A stretch of 34,461 nucleotides of DNA from Aurantimonas sp036252795 (GTDB taxonomy: Bacteria > Pseudomonadota > Alphaproteobacteria > Rhizobiales > Rhizobiaceae). The stretch lies in assembly GCA_036252795.1 (NCBI GenBank), contig DASYHY010000281.1, forward strand, positions 1 to 34,461. Reading direction: 5' to 3'. Position numbers and translations under genes: made by a program. Shown one piece after another: positions 7,616 through 17,200 of the stretch (the first letter of the stretch is position 1; every line of letters starts with the position of its first letter). Under the pieces are notes generated by a model that did no database searches, was not told the origin of the DNA, and saw nothing but the letters and a program-made list of their open reading frames with translations.

Positions 7616-8074
7616 TCAGCCCTCCAGCGTGTCGGCGGCGTCGTGGATCGCTTGGCGGATGCGCACATAGGTCGCGCAGCGGCAGATGTTGCCGGTCATC
7701 GCGCCGTCGATGTCGGCGTCCGTCGGCTTCGGGTTGAACTGCAGCAGCGACACGGCCGACATGATCTGACCTGACTGGCAGTAGCCGCATTGCGGCACGT
7801 CGATCGCCTTCCAGGCGGCCTGCACGGCCTGCGCTTCCGGCCCTTCCAGACCCTCGATCGTGGTCACGCTGGAGCCGTCCACGGTGGAGATCGGTGTGAC
7901 GCAGGAGCGCCGCGTCATCCCGTCCAGATGCACGGTGCAGGCGCCGCACTGGGCGATGCCGCACCCGTATTTGGTGCCGGTCAGGCGCTCGGCATCGCGT
8001 ATCACCCACAACAGGGGCGTGTCGGGATCACCGTCGAACGTCTTCTCTTCGCCATTGAGCGTGAATGTGACCAC
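7616..8074 (-). CDS. [2Fe-2S] small subunit of the xanthine oxidase family hydroxylase (IorA-like)
   Basis: The 152-residue protein carries the two [2Fe-2S] clusters that pass electrons out of the molybdenum site. The plant-ferredoxin-type cluster is ligated by C38, C43, C46 (in YGCGIAQCGACTVH) and C58. The second cluster uses C96 and C99 (CGYCQSGQ) plus C131 and C133 (ICRCATY). All eight ligands are present and the length is normal. There is no signal peptide, so it must reach the periplasm bound to the Tat-exported large subunit. The start is GTG at 8074 with an AGGGGG ribosome binding site six bases upstream. It is the first gene of a three-gene operon. No maturation gene such as xdhC or mocA is seen nearby. 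Confidence 0.93.
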   Translation of the reverse strand: MVTFTLNGEEKTFDGDPDTPLLWVIRDAERLTGTKYGCGIAQCGACTVHLDGMTRRSCVTPISTVDGSSVTTIEGLEGPEAQAVQAAWKAIDVPQCGYCQSGQIMSAVSLLQFNPKPTDADIDGAMTGNICRCATYVRIRQAIHDAADTLEG

Positions 8075-8279
8075 GGAAGCCCCCTTTCGGTCGGCTGCAG
8101 GAAACGCCCATCCCGGGCGCGTTCGCTGTGTCTGGATTCGTTCCAGTCTAGCCCATGCCCGGAAAACGGCAATGGCTCACGAAGTCATGGCAGCAGTGCG
8201 CCCTGGCAGCTTGACCTTTCTGCCGGCCGATACGGGTGTTCCACGCCGATGGCTTCCGGCCAAGATCCTTCCGGGCATG

Positions 8280-8310
8280 AAAAAGGCCGCCTCGCGAGGG
8301 AGACGGCCTT
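8280..8310 (-). terminator. Intrinsic terminator of csbD
   Basis: Reading the minus strand, the stem AAGGCCG/CGGCCTT encloses a region holding the further palindrome CCTCGCGAGG, and the 3' arm runs into a stretch of five T. It lies 23 bp beyond the csbD stop. Confidence 0.8.
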
Positions 8311-8332
8311 CGATAGAGGCGGGGGCGAGAGA

Positions 8333-8515
8333 TCAGCTGAACTGATCTTTCACCGCATCCTTCACCTTCCCGTAGTTCTTCTGGGTCTTGCCCTCGACCT
8401 GGTCGGCATCGCCCTCGGCTTCGAGCCGGTCGTTGCCGACCGCGCGGCCGGCAGCTTCCTTCAGCTTGCCGCCGGTTTCCTTGGCGCCGCCCTTGAACTG
8501 ATTCTCGTCGGCCAT
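8333..8515 (-). CDS. CsbD family small stress protein
   Basis: The 60-residue hydrophilic protein shows the CsbD pattern: NQFKGGAKETGGKLKEAAGRAVGNDRLEAEG followed by a second lysine-rich amphipathic half ending in GKVKDAVKDQF. I quote this family by pattern; the function is unknown. CsbD proteins are abundant general-stress proteins, sigma-B controlled in Bacillus and commonly part of the EcfG regulon in alphaproteobacteria. The ATG has a GAGGAG ribosome binding site about seven bases upstream, and an intrinsic terminator follows the stop, so it is a single-gene transcript. A possible EcfG-type promoter is listed separately. Confidence 0.9.
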   Translation of the reverse strand: MADENQFKGGAKETGGKLKEAAGRAVGNDRLEAEGDADQVEGKTQKNYGKVKDAVKDQFS

Positions 8516-8566
8516 CGGATTTCTCCTCGTTTGGTTGCCGGCAGGTGCCTGCCAGGCTTCAAGGAG

Positions 8567-8594
8567 AACAATCGTTTGTGCCGATCATGGTTCC
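8567..8594 (-). promoter_or_regulatory. Possible EcfG-like general stress promoter of csbD
   Basis: On the minus strand, GGAAC (8594-8590) resembles the EcfG -35 element. It is followed after 15 bases by CGATTGTT, which holds only imperfect matches to the CGTT -10 element. The position, about 50-75 bp before the csbD start, is right and the target gene fits, but the spacing and -10 are off consensus. Confidence 0.35.
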
Positions 8595-8613
8595 TTCCGT
8601 GGGGCTGGTCGCC

Positions 8614-9384
8614 TCAGCGGAGCAGGCCAACGATCTGGGTGGCGGCGAGGCCGCAGACCAGGAGGCCGACGGCCCGCAGAAGGACCGTCTCCGAGATGCG
8701 GCGGACGATGAAGCCGGCGAAGGGGGCTGCCATGACGCCGCCGATGATGAGCCCGAGAACGGCCAGGCCATGGACCGAAAGGTCGCCTGCCTCCTCCCAG
8801 TGTCCCGTCAGCAAGGCGAACAGGAAGGCGAGCGATACGGAAAGGGTGACGACGAACTCGGCGGCGTTGACGGATCCGAGGACGTAGCGCGGCTGGCCGC
8901 CTGCGCCGAGCAGTCCCGAGGTGACGATGGGGCCCCAGCCGCCGCCGCCGATCGCATCCAGGAAGCCGCCGCAGGCGGCCAGCGGCGCGGCCGTCCGCCG
9001 CGAGACGGGCTTGCTCGGAATCTTCCGGAACGAGCGGGAGAGAAGATACAGCCCGATCACCGCCAGATAGGCAGCGACGTAGGGGCGCACGACGTCGCCG
9101 GAGAGCCCGGTCAGCACGTAGGTCCCGATCACGCCGCCGAGAACGCCGAGCGGCACCAGCCGCCAGAACAGGGTCCAGTCGATATTGCGGTTGACGAGAT
9201 GCGCGGTCCCGGACGCTGCGGTGGTGAAGAGTTCGGCGGTATGGACGGCGGCGGACGCCGCGGCCGGAGCGACGCCGAAGGACAAGAGCACGGTGGAGGA
9301 GACGACGCCGTAGGCCATGCCGAGGGCGCCATCGACGAGCTGGGCGAGCGCGCCGACGACGAAGAACAGGAGGAAGTCGCTCAT
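8614..9384 (-). CDS. TauE/SafE family membrane permease
   Basis: The 256-residue integral membrane protein has about seven or eight hydrophobic segments and the TauE/SafE hallmarks: an N-terminal FVVGALAQLVDGALGMAYGVVS half and a second repeat GGFLDAIGGGGWGPIVTSGLLGAG beginning near residue 138. The family is thought to export sulfite, sulfonates or other small organosulfur anions, though most members are uncharacterised. The start ATG at 9384 is followed directly by the first membrane segment. It is transcribed alone between csbD and groEL, both on the same strand, with the groEL terminator upstream of it. No sulfur-metabolism gene is adjacent, so the substrate is unknown. Confidence 0.9.
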   Translation of the reverse strand: MSDFLLFFVVGALAQLVDGALGMAYGVVSSTVLLSFGVAPAAASAAVHTAELFTTAASGTAHLVNRNIDWTLFWRLVPLGVLGGVIGTYVLTGLSGDVVRPYVAAYLAVIGLYLLSRSFRKIPSKPVSRRTAAPLAACGGFLDAIGGGGWGPIVTSGLLGAGGQPRYVLGSVNAAEFVVTLSVSLAFLFALLTGHWEEAGDLSVHGLAVLGLIIGGVMAAPFAGFIVRRISETVLLRAVGLLVCGLAATQIVGLLR

Positions 9385-9553
9385 GTAGCGAGGATCCGGC
9401 AGTTGATGACCGGATCAGGGTAGCCCATTCCCCTGTGCGGGACAGAAACGAACGTCCTGCCGGGATCGCTCGCGCAGCACGTGCTGTGCGCTGTTCCGGG
9501 CCGGCTTGGCATGGCCGCACCCCTCGTCCGGCGAGAGTGCTTCCCGCAACGAG

Positions 9554-9579
9554 AAAGGGGCCCGGCGATGCCGAGCCCC
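9554..9579 (-). terminator. Intrinsic terminator of groESL
   Basis: On the minus strand GGGGCTCGGC-ATC-GCCGGGCCCC forms a 10-bp stem with one wobble pair, followed by TTTCTC. It lies about 37 bp past the groEL stop. Confidence 0.75.
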
Positions 9580-9615
9580 TCGATAGTGTCCGGATGGTTG
9601 TCCGGCCGGCCGGAC

Positions 9616-11268
<1,653 letters not shown>

Positions 11269-11345
11269 TGTCTTGGTTCTCCCGGGCGCGCCATCGAAGG
11301 CCGCGCCGTGTGAATTTCGTGAAAAGGATCCGGAGGTCGCTGGCC

Positions 11346-11642
11346 TTAGCCGACGACGCCCATGATGTCGGATTCCTTCATGATCAGGAGGTCTTCGCCG
11401 TTGAGCTTGACCTCGGTGCCGGACCACTTGCCGAACAGCACGCGATCGCCGGCCTTGACGTCGAGCGGCACGACCTTGCCGGCCTCGTCGCGGGCACCGG
11501 TTCCGACGGCGACGATCTCACCTTCCTGGGGCTTCTCCTTGGCCGTGTCCGGGATGATGATGCCACCGGCGGTCTTGGCTTCGGACTCCACCCGGCGTAC
11601 CACGACGCGGTCGTGCAGGGGACGGAAGTTCACAGCTGCCAT
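11346..11642 (-). CDS. groES: Co-chaperonin GroES (10 kDa)
   Basis: GroES caps the GroEL cavity as a heptamer. The 98-residue product has the standard features: N-terminal FRPLHDRVVVRRVESEAKTAGGIIIPDTAKEKPQ, which includes the mobile loop, then EGEIVAVGTGARDE and the C-terminal DLLIMKESDIMGVV. The ATG at 11642 has an AGAAGGG ribosome binding site about 11 bases upstream. It is the promoter-proximal gene of the groES-groEL operon; the leader holds a CIRCE operator. Confidence 0.98.
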   Translation of the reverse strand: MAAVNFRPLHDRVVVRRVESEAKTAGGIIIPDTAKEKPQEGEIVAVGTGARDEAGKVVPLDVKAGDRVLFGKWSGTEVKLNGEDLLIMKESDIMGVVG

Positions 11643-11703
11643 GTTCGTTTGAACCCTTCTTGGACGATGCGGCCGGACCCCTGAGGCGTCCGGCTCGAAG
11701 CAT

Positions 11704-11730
11704 TTGGCACTCCCCGAGGGAGAGTGCTAA
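11704..11730 (-). promoter_or_regulatory. CIRCE operator (HrcA binding site) of groESL
   Basis: Read on the minus strand the element is TTAGCACTC-N9-GAGTGCCAA. This is the CIRCE consensus TTAGCACTC-N9-GAGTGCTAA with one changed base in the second arm and the exact 9-bp spacer. It lies 61 bp upstream of the groES ATG and just downstream of a promoter-like sequence, as expected for HrcA repression. Confidence 0.95.
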
Positions 11731-11738
11731 CAGCCGGC

Positions 11739-11767
11739 AGATAGTGGCAGCCCATCGTCCCTGTCAA
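11739..11767 (-). promoter_or_regulatory. groESL promoter
   Basis: On the minus strand TTGACA (11767-11762) and CTATCT (11744-11739) are separated by exactly 17 bp, a good housekeeping-sigma promoter directly upstream of CIRCE. The CTTG overlapping the -35 could also serve a heat-shock sigma (RpoH), but the match to the alphaproteobacterial RpoH -10 is incomplete. Confidence 0.7.
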
Positions 11768-11883
11768 GGGATCGTGAAGCGCCTGCCGGTGAATTCCGCG
11801 GGTGCCGCGACCGCGGCCGTCGGCTTGACCATCAGCCGGCCCGTCTCTATCGCCACGGCCTGTTCCCACGAAAGCCGGACCGC

Positions 11884-12738
11884 ATGGACATGACGATGAA
11901 AAGCCCGGCGCGCCGGATCGACGCCCTCCGGGAAGTCGCGGGTGCCTACGACGCGATCTTCTGCGACGTATGGGGCGTCGTGCATGACGGCCTGACGAAG
12001 AAGCCGGCGGCGGAGGCGGCGCTCACAGCCGCGCGGCGGGCGGGCTGCAAGGTGGTGCTGCTCACCAACGCGCCGCGGCCTGCTGCCGCCGTGACCGGAC
12101 AGCTCGACGCTCTGGAATTTTCGCGTGATGCGTACGACGCCATCGTTACCTCGGGTGACGCGACGGCCGCGCTTCTCGGCGAACTTGGGGGCCCGGTCTT
12201 CCACATCGGGCCGGCGCGCGATTTCGACCTGTTCGAAGGGCTCGAGCTTGAGAAGGTGAGCGAGGAGGCGGCCCGCGCGGTCGTGAACACGGGACTCTTC
12301 CACGACGACACCGAGACGCCCGCCGATTACGCCGACATGCTGTCGCGGTTGGCTGCCCGAAACCTGCCGATGGTCTGCGCCAATCCCGACATCGTGGTGA
12401 ATCGCGGCGACCGGCTGGTCTATTGTGCCGGCGCGCTGGCCCGCGACTACGTGGCGCTGGGCGGCGAGGTCAGGCTTGCCGGCAAGCCGCATCGGCCGAT
12501 CTACGATCTGGCGTCCCGCGTCGTCGGCGGTATCGATAGCTCGCGCATTCTCGCCATCGGCGACGGGCTGATGACCGACATTGCCGGTGCCAACGGGTTC
12601 GGGGTCGACGTCTTGCTGATTACCGAAGGCATTCACGGCGCCGAGCTCGGCGGGCCGGATGCCGCGTCCGAGACCGTGGCGGAGATGCTGGCGGAGAAGG
12701 GCCTTGCGGCAACCTATCTGATGGCGGATCTGCAGTGA
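11884..12738 (+). CDS. HAD superfamily class IIA hydrolase (TIGR01459 type)
   Basis: The 284-residue protein matches the NagD-like class IIA HAD phosphatases of the TIGR01459 group. Motif I is FCDVWGVVHDG (nucleophile D28), motif II is VLLTNAPRP near residues 59-67, a lysine is in the AGKPHRPIY region near residue 200, and motif IV is AIGDGLMTDIAGAN near residues 221-234. The tryptophan in DxWG in place of the usual aspartate is normal for this subgroup. It probably acts on a small phosphorylated metabolite in the cytoplasm; the substrate is unknown. Three in-frame ATGs (11884, 11890, 11896) are possible starts with no strong ribosome binding site. Its stop overlaps the ribF GTG by 4 bp, which hints at a flavin-nucleotide or cofactor link. 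Confidence 0.88.
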   Translation: MDMTMKSPARRIDALREVAGAYDAIFCDVWGVVHDGLTKKPAAEAALTAARRAGCKVVLLTNAPRPAAAVTGQLDALEFSRDAYDAIVTSGDATAALLGELGGPVFHIGPARDFDLFEGLELEKVSEEAARAVVNTGLFHDDTETPADYADMLSRLAARNLPMVCANPDIVVNRGDRLVYCAGALARDYVALGGEVRLAGKPHRPIYDLASRVVGGIDSSRILAIGDGLMTDIAGANGFGVDVLLITEGIHGAELGGPDAASETVAEMLAEKGLAATYLMADLQ

Positions 12739-13727
12739 GCCGAGGCGCGCTGGCCCGGCTCGGCTCGGTCGAGGACCTGCCGGCGGAACTGGCCGGCGGC
12801 GTCGTCGCGGTCGGCAATTTCGACGGCGTGCATCGGGGCCACCAGGCGGTCTTCGCCGCGGCAAGGCAGATTGCGGCGGCCGACAGGCGACCGCTCGTGT
12901 GCCTGACCTTCGAGCCGCATCCGCGCACCGTCTTCAGCCCCGACCAGCCGGTGGCCCGCCTGACGCCCGCCCCGATGAAGGCCCGGCTGCTGGAGGCGCT
13001 CGGCTTCGACGCGGTGGTCGAGCAGCCCTTCGACCGTGCCTTCGCAGCACGCGATCCGGACGATTTCGTCGCCAAGGTGCTGGTGGAGAGCCTGCGGGCG
13101 AGCCACGTCGTCGCCGGCTTCGACTTTCATTACGGCGCCCGGCGCGGCGGCACGCCGCAGACACTGGCGGCGTCGGGAGAACGGATCGGCTTCGGCACGA
13201 CCCTGGTACCGGCGCTGGCCGACGAAGCGGGAGAGACCGTCTCCTCCAGCCGCATCCGCGCCCTGCTGGCGCACGGCGAGGCCGATGCGGCCGCCGCTCT
13301 GTTCGGCTACCGCTGGACGATCCGCGGGACCATCGGCAAGGGCGCGCAGATCGGCCGCACCCTCGGCTATCCCACAGCCAACATGACGCTGGAGCCCGAG
13401 ACGCTGCTCGCGCACGGCATCTACGCGGTGCGCCTGCGCCGGGCCGACGGCAGCCTGCACGATGGCGTCGCGAGCTTCGGCCGCCGGCCGACCTTCGACG
13501 ATGGTCCCGCGCTGTTCGAGACCTTCCTGTTCGACTTCTCCGGCGATCTCTACGGCGAGACCGTCGACGTCTCGATCTTCGGGTTCCTGCGCGGCGAGCA
13601 GCGCTTCGACAGCGCCGCCGCGCTGGTCGAGCAGATGGACGAGGATTCCCGCCAGGCGCGGGCGATGCTGGCCGCCGCCGCGCCGCTCAGCGATCTCGAT
13701 CGGGCGATCGCCTTCCCGGGCGGTTGA
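12735..13727 (+). CDS. ribF: Bifunctional riboflavin kinase/FMN adenylyltransferase
   Basis: RibF phosphorylates riboflavin to FMN and adenylates FMN to FAD. The N-terminal FAD synthetase domain shows the nucleotidyltransferase motif GNFDGVHRGH at residues 27-36 and SSSRIRALL near residue 170. The C-terminal riboflavin kinase domain shows GRTLGYPTANM near residue 210 and GVASFGRRPTF near residue 245. At 330 residues the length is normal. The start is GTG at 12735, overlapping the stop of the HAD gene (GTGA). The 3' end overlaps a convergent small membrane protein gene by 41 bp. Confidence 0.96.
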   Translation: MSRGALARLGSVEDLPAELAGGVVAVGNFDGVHRGHQAVFAAARQIAAADRRPLVCLTFEPHPRTVFSPDQPVARLTPAPMKARLLEALGFDAVVEQPFDRAFAARDPDDFVAKVLVESLRASHVVAGFDFHYGARRGGTPQTLAASGERIGFGTTLVPALADEAGETVSSSRIRALLAHGEADAAAALFGYRWTIRGTIGKGAQIGRTLGYPTANMTLEPETLLAHGIYAVRLRRADGSLHDGVASFGRRPTFDDGPALFETFLFDFSGDLYGETVDVSIFGFLRGEQRFDSAAALVEQMDEDSRQARAMLAAAAPLSDLDRAIAFPGG

Positions 13728-13995
13728 GCCGTCCGTCGTCGTCGGGCGTGGCGTGGCCGAGCATGAGCGCGAAGCCCACCTGCACGCCCGCGAATGTCAG
13801 GCCAAGAAAGTAGACCAGAAGCGCGAAAGCGAGCAGCCCGACGTCGGACGCGCGCAGGACGGTGCCGAGACGGCCGATATCTGCCAGCGCCAGGATCCCG
13901 ACAAGGCCCGCCGCCGCGGCGAAGCCGATCAGCGCGTTGCGCAACAGGAAGCGTAGCAGTTCCGGCATGGCGATCACCGGGCGAAAGGAGCGCAT
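13687..13995 (-). CDS. Small inner membrane protein of unknown function
   Basis: The 102-residue product has two clear hydrophobic segments, about residues 22-42 and 51-79, then a charged Arg/Asp-rich tail. I recognise no family. The ATG at 13995 is preceded by AGGTGA about ten bases upstream; a second ATG at 13968 would remove nine residues and also keeps both segments. The last 41 bp overlap the end of ribF on the other strand, so the tail sequence is constrained by two genes. The hydrophobic composition and membrane topology make a real gene likely, but the exact C-terminus depends on the overlap. Confidence 0.7.
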   Translation of the reverse strand: MRSFRPVIAMPELLRFLLRNALIGFAAAAGLVGILALADIGRLGTVLRASDVGLLAFALLVYFLGLTFAGVQVGFALMLGHATPDDDGRLNRPGRRSPDRDR

Positions 13996-14282
13996 CGGCG
14001 CCCGTTCACCTGTTGATCTATATCGCGCAGGCCGTGCGGCAATCGCCGTTTCCCTTAGCCACCTGCGTCGCCGCCCGCATTCTTTCCTTCCCGGCGCGGA
14101 GTTGCTAAAGCCAGCCCATGTCAGGTCCGCGCCTTTCGCCCGTCACAAGACGAATTAGCCGCCCGGCCTTCTGATCGGCTCGACCGAGCCGGGGAAGGAC
14201 CGGGACGCTTCGCCTGCCTGCGCCTGACACTCCTTTCTCGCGCCGCTTCCTTCGCGCGGCGAACGACACGGTTGACCGCATC
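13996..14282. other. Intergenic region upstream of ileS
   Basis: This 287-bp divergent region separates the small membrane protein gene from ileS and should contain both promoters. I see no gene, no RNA gene and no confident -35/-10 pair. Confidence 0.5.
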
Positions 14283-17200
14283 ATGTCCGACACCGATACC
14301 AAGCCCGGCTCCGAGCCTGCCGAAGCCGGCACCGTCGACTATTCCAGGACGCTGTTCCTGCCGCAGACGGAGTTTCCGATGCGCGCCGGGCTGCCGCAGG
14401 CGGAACCGGCATGGATCGAGCGCTGGGATGCGATGGATCTTTACGGCACGCTGCGGAAGGCGTCCGGCGGACGCCCGAAATACGTGCTGCACGACGGCCC
14501 GCCCTACGCCAACGGCAACCTTCACATCGGCCACGCGCTGAACAAGATCCTCAAGGACGTCATCACCCGCTCGTTCCAGATGCGCGGCTACGACGCCAAC
14601 TACGTGCCGGGCTGGGACTGCCACGGCCTGCCGATCGAATGGAAGATCGAGGAGGCCTACCGCGCCAAGGGCCGCAACAAGGACGAGGTCCCGGTCAACG
14701 AGTTCCGCCAGGAATGCCGCGAGTTCGCCGCCCACTGGGTCGGCGTGCAGTCGGCCGAGTTCCGCCGTCTCGGCGTCGAGGGCGACTTCAAGGACCCGTA
14801 TCTGACCATGGCCTACGGGGCGGAGTCGGTGATCGCCGGCGAGCTTCTGAAGTTCGCCATGTCCGGCCAGCTCTATCGCGGCTCCAAGCCGGTGATGTGG
14901 TCGGTGGTGGAGAAGACCGCGCTGGCCGAGGCCGAGGTCGAGTATCACGACCACGAGAGCGATACGATCTGGGCGAAGTTTCCGGTTGTGGAGGCGGGCG
15001 GCTCCGCGCATGAGGGGCAGTACCCGGAGAACTTGATCGGCGCCGCGGTCGTCATCTGGACGACGACACCGTGGACGATCCCTGGGAACCGCGCCGTCGC
15101 CTTCTCGCCGCGCGTCGCTTATGGGCTCTACGAGGTGACGGCACCGGACGATGCCGAGAACCCGCGATGGGCAACGTGCGGCGAAAAACTCGTGCTTGCT
15201 GACGCACTGGCGGCCGACGTCTTCGCCAAGGCGCGCATGCCGGAAGGCGGGTTCATGCGGATGCGGGATGTGAAGGCGGACGAGCTTGCAACCGTCGTCG
15301 TCGACCATCCGCTCGCGGGCCTCGGCTACGACTTCCCGGTGCCCCTGCTCGAAGGCGATCACGTCACCGACGAGGCCGGCACCGGTTTCGTCCACACCGC
15401 ACCGAGCCACGGCCGCGAGGATTTCGACGCCTGGATGGCCGCGCGCCGCGACCTCGAAGCCCGCGGCATCGACACCGCGATCCCCTTCACCGTCGACGAC
15501 GACGGCTTCTATACGAAGGATGCGCCGGGCTTCGGCCCGGACGCGCCGGAAGGCCCGGCCCGGGTCATCGACGACAAGGGCAAGAAGGGCGACGCCAACA
15601 AGCGCGTGATCGACGCGCTGATCGCCGCCGGCAACCTCCTCGCCCGCGGCCGGCTGAAGCACTCCTATCCGCACTCCTGGCGCTCCAAGAAGCCGGTGAT
15701 CTTCCGCAACACGCCGCAATGGTTCGTCCATATGGACAGGGACCTCGGCGGCTATGGGCTGGAGGGCCAGGCTTCGGGCGGCGACGACACGTTGCGCGGC
15801 CGCGCGCTGCGCGCCATCGAGGAAACCCGCTTCGTGCCCGTCTCCGGCCAGAACCGGCTGCGCGGCATGATCGCCGATCGGCCGGACTGGGTGCTTTCCC
15901 GCCAGCGCGCCTGGGGCGTGCCGATCTGCGTCTTCGCCGACGCCGAAGGCAACGTCCTGAAGGACGACGCGGTGAACGCGCGCATCCTCGAGGCTTTCGC
16001 ACAGGAAGGCGCCGACGCCTGGTTCGCCGAGGGTGCCAAGGAGCGCTTCCTCGGCAACGAGCATGACGGGACGAAGTGGACGATGGTCCGCGACATCCTC
16101 GACGTCTGGTTCGATTCCGGCTCGACCCACGCCTTCTGCCTGGAGAAGCGGCCGGACCTGAAATGGCCCGCCGACCTCTATCTCGAAGGTTCCGACCAGC
16201 ATCGCGGCTGGTTCCACTCCTCGCTGCTCGAAAGCTGCGGCACCAGAGGCCGGGCGCCCTACGACGCGGTCCTGACCCATGGCTTCGTCATGGACGAGGA
16301 GGGGCGCAAGATGTCGAAGTCGCTCGGCAACGTCGTCACGCCCCAGGACGTGATCAAGCAGTCGGGTGCCGACATCCTCCGCCTCTGGGTTGTCTCCTCC
16401 GACTATTCGGAGGATCTGCGCCTCGGCAAGGCGATCCTGCAGACCAACATCGATTCCTATCGCAAGCTGCGGAACACGATCCGCTGGATGCTCGGTACGC
16501 TCGCCCACGATCGCGGCGATGAGGTTGCCCTCGCCGACATGCCGGAACTGGAGCGGCTGATGCTGCACCGGATTGCCGAACTCGACGACATGGTGCGCAA
16601 GGGCTACGATTCCTTCGACTTCAAGCGGATCAGCCGGACGCTGCTCGACTTCATCGTGGTCGAGCTCTCGGCGTTCTACTTCGACATCCGCAAGGACTCT
16701 CTCTATTGCGATCCGCCCTCGTCCACCCGCCGCAAGGCGTCGCTGCAGGTCGTGCGGATCATCTTCGACCGGCTGGTGACGTGGCTCGCGCCGATGCTGC
16801 CCTTCACCATGGAAGAGGCCTGGTTGTCGCGTTACCCGGAGGCGCAGTCGGTGCATCTGGAGCAGTTCCGGCCGGCCGATGCCGGCTGGCGCGACGACGC
16901 GCTGGCGGCGCGCTGGCAGAAGCTGCGCCGCGTGCGGCGCGTGGTCATGGGCGCGCTGGAGGAGAAGCGCCGGGACAAGATCATCGGCTCCTCGCTGGAG
17001 GCAGCGCCGGTGGTCCACGTCGCGGATGCGGAGCTGCGGGCGCTGGCGTCCTCCGTCGACTTCGCGGAGATCGCCATCACCAGCGGCCTGACCATTTCAG
17101 CCGGACCCGCGCCGGCCGGCGCCTTCACGCTCGCCGACACGCCGGGAATCGCGGTCGTCTTCCACAAGGCCGAGGGCCGCAAATGTGCGCGCTCCTGGAA

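Noticed and set aside
5426..7774. A 782-codon plus-strand open frame opposite the hydroxylase large-subunit gene
   Set aside because: The opposite strand encodes a clear molybdopterin protein. The plus-strand product is Arg/Asp/Gly-rich low-complexity sequence without motifs.
13996..14282. T-box or other amino-acid-sensing leader before ileS
   Set aside because: I see no T-box-like conserved sequence or terminator with T-run, and alphaproteobacteria generally do not use T-boxes.
14121..17018. A 965-codon open frame on the minus strand opposite ileS
   Set aside because: It is antisense to a complete ileS with all motifs. It is rich in Arg, Ala, Gly and His with no recognisable domain, typical of shadow frames in GC-rich DNA.
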